Below, in pieces: positions 60,105 to 64,000 of a DNA stretch of 64,000 bases. The stretch is from positions 2,046,001 to 2,110,000 of the forward strand of contig NZ_CP114286.1 of the NCBI RefSeq assembly GCF_027111275.1. The letters run 5' to 3'. Below the pieces are notes generated by a model. The model made no database searches. It had not been told where the DNA came from and saw only the letters and a program-made list of their open reading frames with translations. Made by a program: the position numbers and the translations under genes. The DNA is from Flavobacterium luteolum. Lineage in GTDB: Bacteria > Bacteroidota > Bacteroidia > Flavobacteriales > Flavobacteriaceae. Numbering within the stretch: the first letter of the stretch is position 1; every line of letters starts with the position of its first letter.

Positions 60105-61589
60105 ATGTCAATTAAGTCAATTGCGGCAAAAATATTTGCCAAAAATATATACAATCAGACACTTAAATGGGCCAATAAACCTGTTGAAACACAACAAAAA
60201 GTTTTTAAAAGTTTGATCGAAAATGCGCAAAACACCAAATTTGGAAAAGACCATCATTTTGAACAAATAAAAAGTTTTGAAGATTTTCAGAAACAGGTTC
60301 CTGTTAGAGATTATGAAGATTTAAAATCTTATATAGAAAAGGTAGTAAAAGGAGAAGCGGATATTCTCTGGAAAGGAAAACCTTTATATTTTGCTAAAAC
60401 TTCTGGAACAACTTCTGGCGCAAAATTTATTCCGCTTACCAAAGAATCGATGCCTTATCATATTGAAGCAGCTAGAAATGCAATTCTGCATTATATTCAT
60501 GAAACAGGAAATGCTGATTTTGTCGATGGAAAAATGATTTTTTTGCAAGGAAGTCCAATTCTGACAGAGAAGTACGGAATTAAATTTGGACGACTTTCTG
60601 GAATTGTAGCGCATTTTGTTCCTAAATATCTGCAGAAAAACCGAATGCCATCTTGGGAAACCAATTGCATTGAAGATTGGGAAACCAAAGTAGATGCTAT
60701 TGTCGATGAGACAATAAAAGAAGATATGTCGGTTATCTCTGGAATTCCGTCTTGGGTTCAGATGTATTTCGAACGTTTGGAACATAAAAGCGGCGGAAAA
60801 AAGATTGGCGAAATATTCAAAAACTTCAACTTGTTTATTTACGGAGGTGTTAATTATGAACCGTACCGTGCTAAATTTGAAAACATGATCGGCAGAAAAG
60901 TAGACAGTATAGAATTGTTTCCTGCCTCTGAAGGATTTTTTGCTTATCAGGATTCACAAAAAGAAAAAGGGATGCTGTTGCTATTGAATTCAGGTATTTT
61001 CTATGAGTTTATAAAAGCGGATGAGTTCTTTGAAGAAAATCCAAAAGTATTGACAATTGGAGAGGTTGAAGTAGGAGTAAACTATGTTTTGATAATTTCT
61101 ACCAATGCAGGGCTGTGGCGTTATAATATCGGAGATACCGTTCAATTCACTTCTTTGGCTCCATATCGTGTTATAGTTTCTGGACGTATTAAACATTATA
61201 TTTCGGCTTTCGGAGAACACGTTATCGCTAATGAAGTAGAAAATGCGATGAAAGAAGCCGTAAATTCGACTAATATCGTAATCAATGAGTTTACTGTGGC
61301 GCCACAAATTAATCCATCAAACGGACTTCCGTATCACGAGTGGCTGATTGAATTTGAGAAAGAACCTGAAAACATGGAAGTTTTTGCAGAAACTATCGAC
61401 AATTCAATGCGTAAGCAGAATATTTATTATGACGATTTAATTACCGGAAATGTCTTAAGAAAAGTAGTGATCACTAAAGTTTCTAAAAACGGATTTCAAG
61501 ATTACATGAAATCACAAGGAAAATTGGGCGGACAGAATAAGATTCCGAGATTATCGAATGATAGAAATATTGCTGATAATTTGAAGTAG
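60105..61589 (+). CDS. GH3-family acyl-adenylating enzyme
   Basis: 494 residues. The ATP-binding loop is KTSGTTSGAKFIPLT (about 100-114), and LFPASEGFFAYQ and NIGDTVQFTSLAPYRVIVSG are GH3 blocks; the C-terminal lid part includes YDDLITGNVLRKVVITKVSK. In plants GH3 enzymes join amino acids to hormones; bacterial members adenylate carboxylic acids, and their natural substrates are mostly unknown. The pair with the M23-N-like gene upstream is conserved in the group as far as I recall. Confidence 0.88.
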   Translation: MSIKSIAAKIFAKNIYNQTLKWANKPVETQQKVFKSLIENAQNTKFGKDHHFEQIKSFEDFQKQVPVRDYEDLKSYIEKVVKGEADILWKGKPLYFAKTSGTTSGAKFIPLTKESMPYHIEAARNAILHYIHETGNADFVDGKMIFLQGSPILTEKYGIKFGRLSGIVAHFVPKYLQKNRMPSWETNCIEDWETKVDAIVDETIKEDMSVISGIPSWVQMYFERLEHKSGGKKIGEIFKNFNLFIYGGVNYEPYRAKFENMIGRKVDSIELFPASEGFFAYQDSQKEKGMLLLLNSGIFYEFIKADEFFEENPKVLTIGEVEVGVNYVLIISTNAGLWRYNIGDTVQFTSLAPYRVIVSGRIKHYISAFGEHVIANEVENAMKEAVNSTNIVINEFTVAPQINPSNGLPYHEWLIEFEKEPENMEVFAETIDNSMRKQNIYYDDLITGNVLRKVVITKVSKNGFQDYMKSQGKLGGQNKIPRLSNDRNIADNLK

Positions 61590-61729
61590 GATTTAGCTTT
61601 TTTAAAATAACCGACTAACAATTTGTTAAATGGAAATTCATTAAAGTTATATATATAATTCCTACTTTCGTTTATCGAAATATTTACATCTTCTTTAAAA
61701 ATGAAGATGATTTTTAAAAATAAAAAGAC

Positions 61730-63409
61730 ATGAAAGAAACTAAACATATATCAAGATCTAGAGCGCAGGAATCTTCTGCGGCGATAGAAAAAATGTACAT
61801 TACAATGCGCCATTTATTCAACCGTGGTTTTTATAAACCAATGGGAGTTTCTGGCGACAGTTTACGCGAATCATTATTGGCTTTACGTCCTGAAATCTAC
61901 GGAAATATCGCAGAAGAAAAAGTAGAGTTAAACGGACTTTTATACGTTATTGAACGTCTTCCAATCGGAATTGAACAATGTCGTTTTATCAATTTAACTT
62001 CAGACGAAGGTTACTCTAAATCGCATTTTCAGCCGATTGTTCCTCCAAAAAGAAGAAGAAACTGCTACAGAATTGACGAAGAACAGATGAATGTTGAAAT
62101 CACTCGTGGACGTTCAGACATTTATGATATTTTGACGCATTTGACTTTCATTTTTATTGAATCGCATAAAATTAAAAATAGAGTTTTAATAGATGATGGA
62201 GGAGAAGTTTCGCGTGATTGGCAGAAATTAGAGCAAGCCGTTATGCAGACTAAAAAGCTTTCTCAAGTTGAAAAAGAAAAAGCAATTTCTCACGTTGCCA
62301 ATATTTTAGCAAGAACTTTTGAGGAAGTATTAGATATTTATGATGCTTTTGGTTCAGAAAATGCACCAGATCGTTTCCTACACGTTATTTATTGGTTAGG
62401 AAAATTAGCGATAGAAGAGATTGTTGAAAACAACAAACGTACGATCACTTTTAGTCCAGTTTTACGTGAAAGATTAGGACACCATATTCATGGAGAAATC
62501 TGGGCAACAAATATTAAAGAAGTTTTAAAAGCAAACGATTTGCTGAAAAGACCAATTCACGTAATTAGTGCTAATATGCACAGTGTGATGAATTCGATTT
62601 TTGCGACACCTTTGCTGAAAACAAAATATAAAGGAAAAACAGATTTCTTTATTTATGAAGAATTAAGCAGTTCAGGATCAAAAGAAATTAGAGGTCAAGT
62701 AGAAGAATTGGCTTTAAAAAATGGAATGATTTCGTTGCCAGATTGTTCAGGAACTAATATCGATGTTCAGATTTTTGACACAGCTAAAATTGATTGGTCA
62801 AAAACAGCTTTTTCACATGCCAATGTAGGCGAAGAAAAACCAGTTATAATCGTAATGGATTATGCTTTTGGAGAACAGGCTTACGAAACCATCGATGAGC
62901 TTTTGAAACCATTTAAAAAAGAAACTTTACTAAATGTAAAATCGGTTTCTATTATGGGTAAAGCTGGAATTCTAGAAGGAGGAAAAGGCGATATTATGAT
63001 TCCGTCTGCGCATATCAACGAAGGAACGGCAGATAATTATTTCTTCGAAAATGAATTGACAGGTGCAATGTTTGAAGGAAATGATATAGATATTTATGAA
63101 GGAGCAATGGTTACCGTTCTTGGAACTTCATTACAAAATAGAGATTTATTAAAGTTTTTCCACGAATCGACTTGGGGTGTAATTGGTCTTGAAATGGAAG
63201 GATCTTATTATCAAAAAGCCATTCAGTCAGCATCTAAAATTAGAAAAAGCGTTCCGCATGATATTAAAGTTCGCTATGCTTATTATGCTTCAGATAATCC
63301 GCTGGAAACAGGAAGTACATTGGCCTCAGGCGGATTAGGAACAACTGGTGTGAAACCAACGTATTTAATTACAATTAAGATTCTAGAGCAGATTTTCAAC
63401 ATCAAATAA
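61730..63409 (+). CDS. DUF6909 protein with nucleoside-phosphorylase-like C-terminus
   Basis: 559 residues. The N-terminal ~265 residues are helical (EKMYITMRHLFNRGFYKPMG) and family-specific. The C-terminal half reads like a nucleoside phosphorylase/hydrolase: KPVIIVMDYAFGEQAYETID, VKSVSIMGKAGILEGGKGDI, NELTGAMFEGNDIDIYEGAM and GVIGLEMEGSYYQKAI; the E-M-E triplet matches the nucleoside-binding motif of PNP/MTA nucleosidases. The ATG at 61730 is preceded by AT-rich DNA with no clear promoter. The reaction is unproven. It is followed nine bases later by a partial membrane-protein gene. Confidence 0.78.
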   Translation: MKETKHISRSRAQESSAAIEKMYITMRHLFNRGFYKPMGVSGDSLRESLLALRPEIYGNIAEEKVELNGLLYVIERLPIGIEQCRFINLTSDEGYSKSHFQPIVPPKRRRNCYRIDEEQMNVEITRGRSDIYDILTHLTFIFIESHKIKNRVLIDDGGEVSRDWQKLEQAVMQTKKLSQVEKEKAISHVANILARTFEEVLDIYDAFGSENAPDRFLHVIYWLGKLAIEEIVENNKRTITFSPVLRERLGHHIHGEIWATNIKEVLKANDLLKRPIHVISANMHSVMNSIFATPLLKTKYKGKTDFFIYEELSSSGSKEIRGQVEELALKNGMISLPDCSGTNIDVQIFDTAKIDWSKTAFSHANVGEEKPVIIVMDYAFGEQAYETIDELLKPFKKETLLNVKSVSIMGKAGILEGGKGDIMIPSAHINEGTADNYFFENELTGAMFEGNDIDIYEGAMVTVLGTSLQNRDLLKFFHESTWGVIGLEMEGSYYQKAIQSASKIRKSVPHDIKVRYAYYASDNPLETGSTLASGGLGTTGVKPTYLITIKILEQIFNIK

Positions 63410-63418
63410 AAATCATAA

Positions 63419-64000
63419 ATGAGTACAAAAGTACCGCAGAATACAGAAGATCAGGAAGTTGATTTGGATTTTATATCAAAAAAAATAGGTAGCTTTTTTG
63501 AAAGAATAAACAGGTCTATTTTCAATAGTATCCAATTTTTTATAAAAAACTGGGTGATTGTCTTAATATTAGTTGGTGTTGGTTTTGGACTAGGGATGTT
63601 TTTGGATCAAAATCAAAAAAGTTATAGACACGAAATTATAGTTGCGCCAAATTTTGGGAGTACAGATTATTTATATGCAAAAGTCGATTTGATCAACTCA
63701 AAAATCAAAGAGAATGATACTCTTTTCTTAAAAGAAGTTGTAGGGATTTCAGATCCTAAAAACCTCAAACTAATTGAAGTAAAACCTATTGCTGACGTTT
63801 ATAATTTCATTCAGAATAAACCTGAAAACTTTGAATTAATAAAGTTGATGGCTGAAGATGGTGACATAAAAAAAGTATTAGAAGAAAATGTGACAAGCAA
63901 AAATTATAATTATCAAACATTGCTTTTATTTACTAACAAAAAGGTTACAGAGGAAAATTTGATTAAACCTCTTTTAGAATATTTAAACACTTCAGATTAT
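63419..64000 (+). CDS. Membrane protein, 5' part (runs off the right edge)
   Basis: 194 codons are visible, without a stop. A cytoplasmic start (MSTKVPQNTEDQEVDLDFIS) leads to one membrane helix at about 45-64 (WVIVLILVGVGFGLGMFLD), then an extracytoplasmic part beginning QNQKSYRHEIIVAPNFGSTD and YLYAKVDLINSKIKEND. The order basic-TM-then alpha/beta resembles chain-length-determinant (Wzz-like) proteins, but the match is loose. It starts nine bases after the DUF6909 gene, probably in the same transcript. Confidence 0.7.
   Translation, partial: MSTKVPQNTEDQEVDLDFISKKIGSFFERINRSIFNSIQFFIKNWVIVLILVGVGFGLGMFLDQNQKSYRHEIIVAPNFGSTDYLYAKVDLINSKIKENDTLFLKEVVGISDPKNLKLIEVKPIADVYNFIQNKPENFELIKLMAEDGDIKKVLEENVTSKNYNYQTLLLFTNKKVTEENLIKPLLEYLNTSDY

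Noticed and set aside
1..64000. CRISPR array, insertion sequence or complete integrative element
   Set aside because: No spaced direct repeats, transposase or integrase could be found on either strand.

Overview
The window is AT-rich chromosomal DNA from a gliding member of the Bacteroidota, most likely the genus Flavobacterium (F. johnsoniae-like). Four things point there: a sprC-sprD-sprB gliding/type IX secretion locus; promoters of the Bacteroidota type (TTG or TTTG, about 17-19 bases, then TAnnTTTG) with no obvious Shine-Dalgarno sequences; families typical of the group (HU/CCDC81-SPOR protein, GlnRS with a C-terminal extension, DUF4175, DUF6909); and intergenic palindromes like those common in flavobacteria. 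No prophage, transposase, CRISPR array or antibiotic-resistance island is visible.

Region 1 (1-20.9 kb, minus strand) is one long motility operon. It has a consensus promoter at 20.93 kb, a small exported protein, a beta-helix-like exported protein, a small exported protein overlapping sprC, then sprC (Ig-like with a degenerate type-B sorting domain), sprD (PorP/SprF-like barrel, an 860-residue Ala/Lys/Asp/Glu helix and a SPOR-like end) and the giant adhesin gene sprB. At least 4146 codons of sprB are visible and it runs off the left edge. The order agrees with the sprB operon known from F. johnsoniae, where sprF follows; here it would lie outside the window.

Region 2 (21.3-34.8 kb) is housekeeping: clamp-loader delta-prime, a DoxX-like protein, an acyl-CoA thioesterase, recA, plsC, trpS, dprA, an HU-SPOR protein, a Pif1-like helicase, an OmpH/Skp-like lipoprotein and a methyltransferase. 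The 550 bp after recA hold two matched ECF-sigma-type promoter signatures, one followed by a terminator-like hairpin and one by a 34-codon ORF.

Region 3 (35.0-38.1 kb) is a probable chromosome-partition centromere. Two parS-like 14-mers lie left of mnmG and eight or nine lie between mnmG and ybeY; one of these forms the last codons of ybeY. Short tandem repeats are interleaved.

Region 4 (38-50 kb) holds a DUF4175 protein, gltX, an SPFH protein, a DUF6327/holin-like/YtxH operon, an extremely AT-rich 1.2 kb gap with degenerate repeats, glnS, folB and tRNA-Cys(GCA). The 3' end of the tRNA plus its terminator is tandemly repeated to give three copies. gltX, glnS/folB and both sides of mnmG carry arrays of 7-bp units that fold into inverted repeats.

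Region 5 (50-64 kb) holds two hairpin repeats, an rnr/DUF2807/LysE operon, DUF2007, rpiB, tex, tatA, a membrane protein resembling the N-terminus of M23 peptidases, a GH3-family protein, a DUF6909 nucleoside-phosphorylase-like protein and a partial membrane protein at the right edge. All family assignments come from reading motifs; no database search was run.
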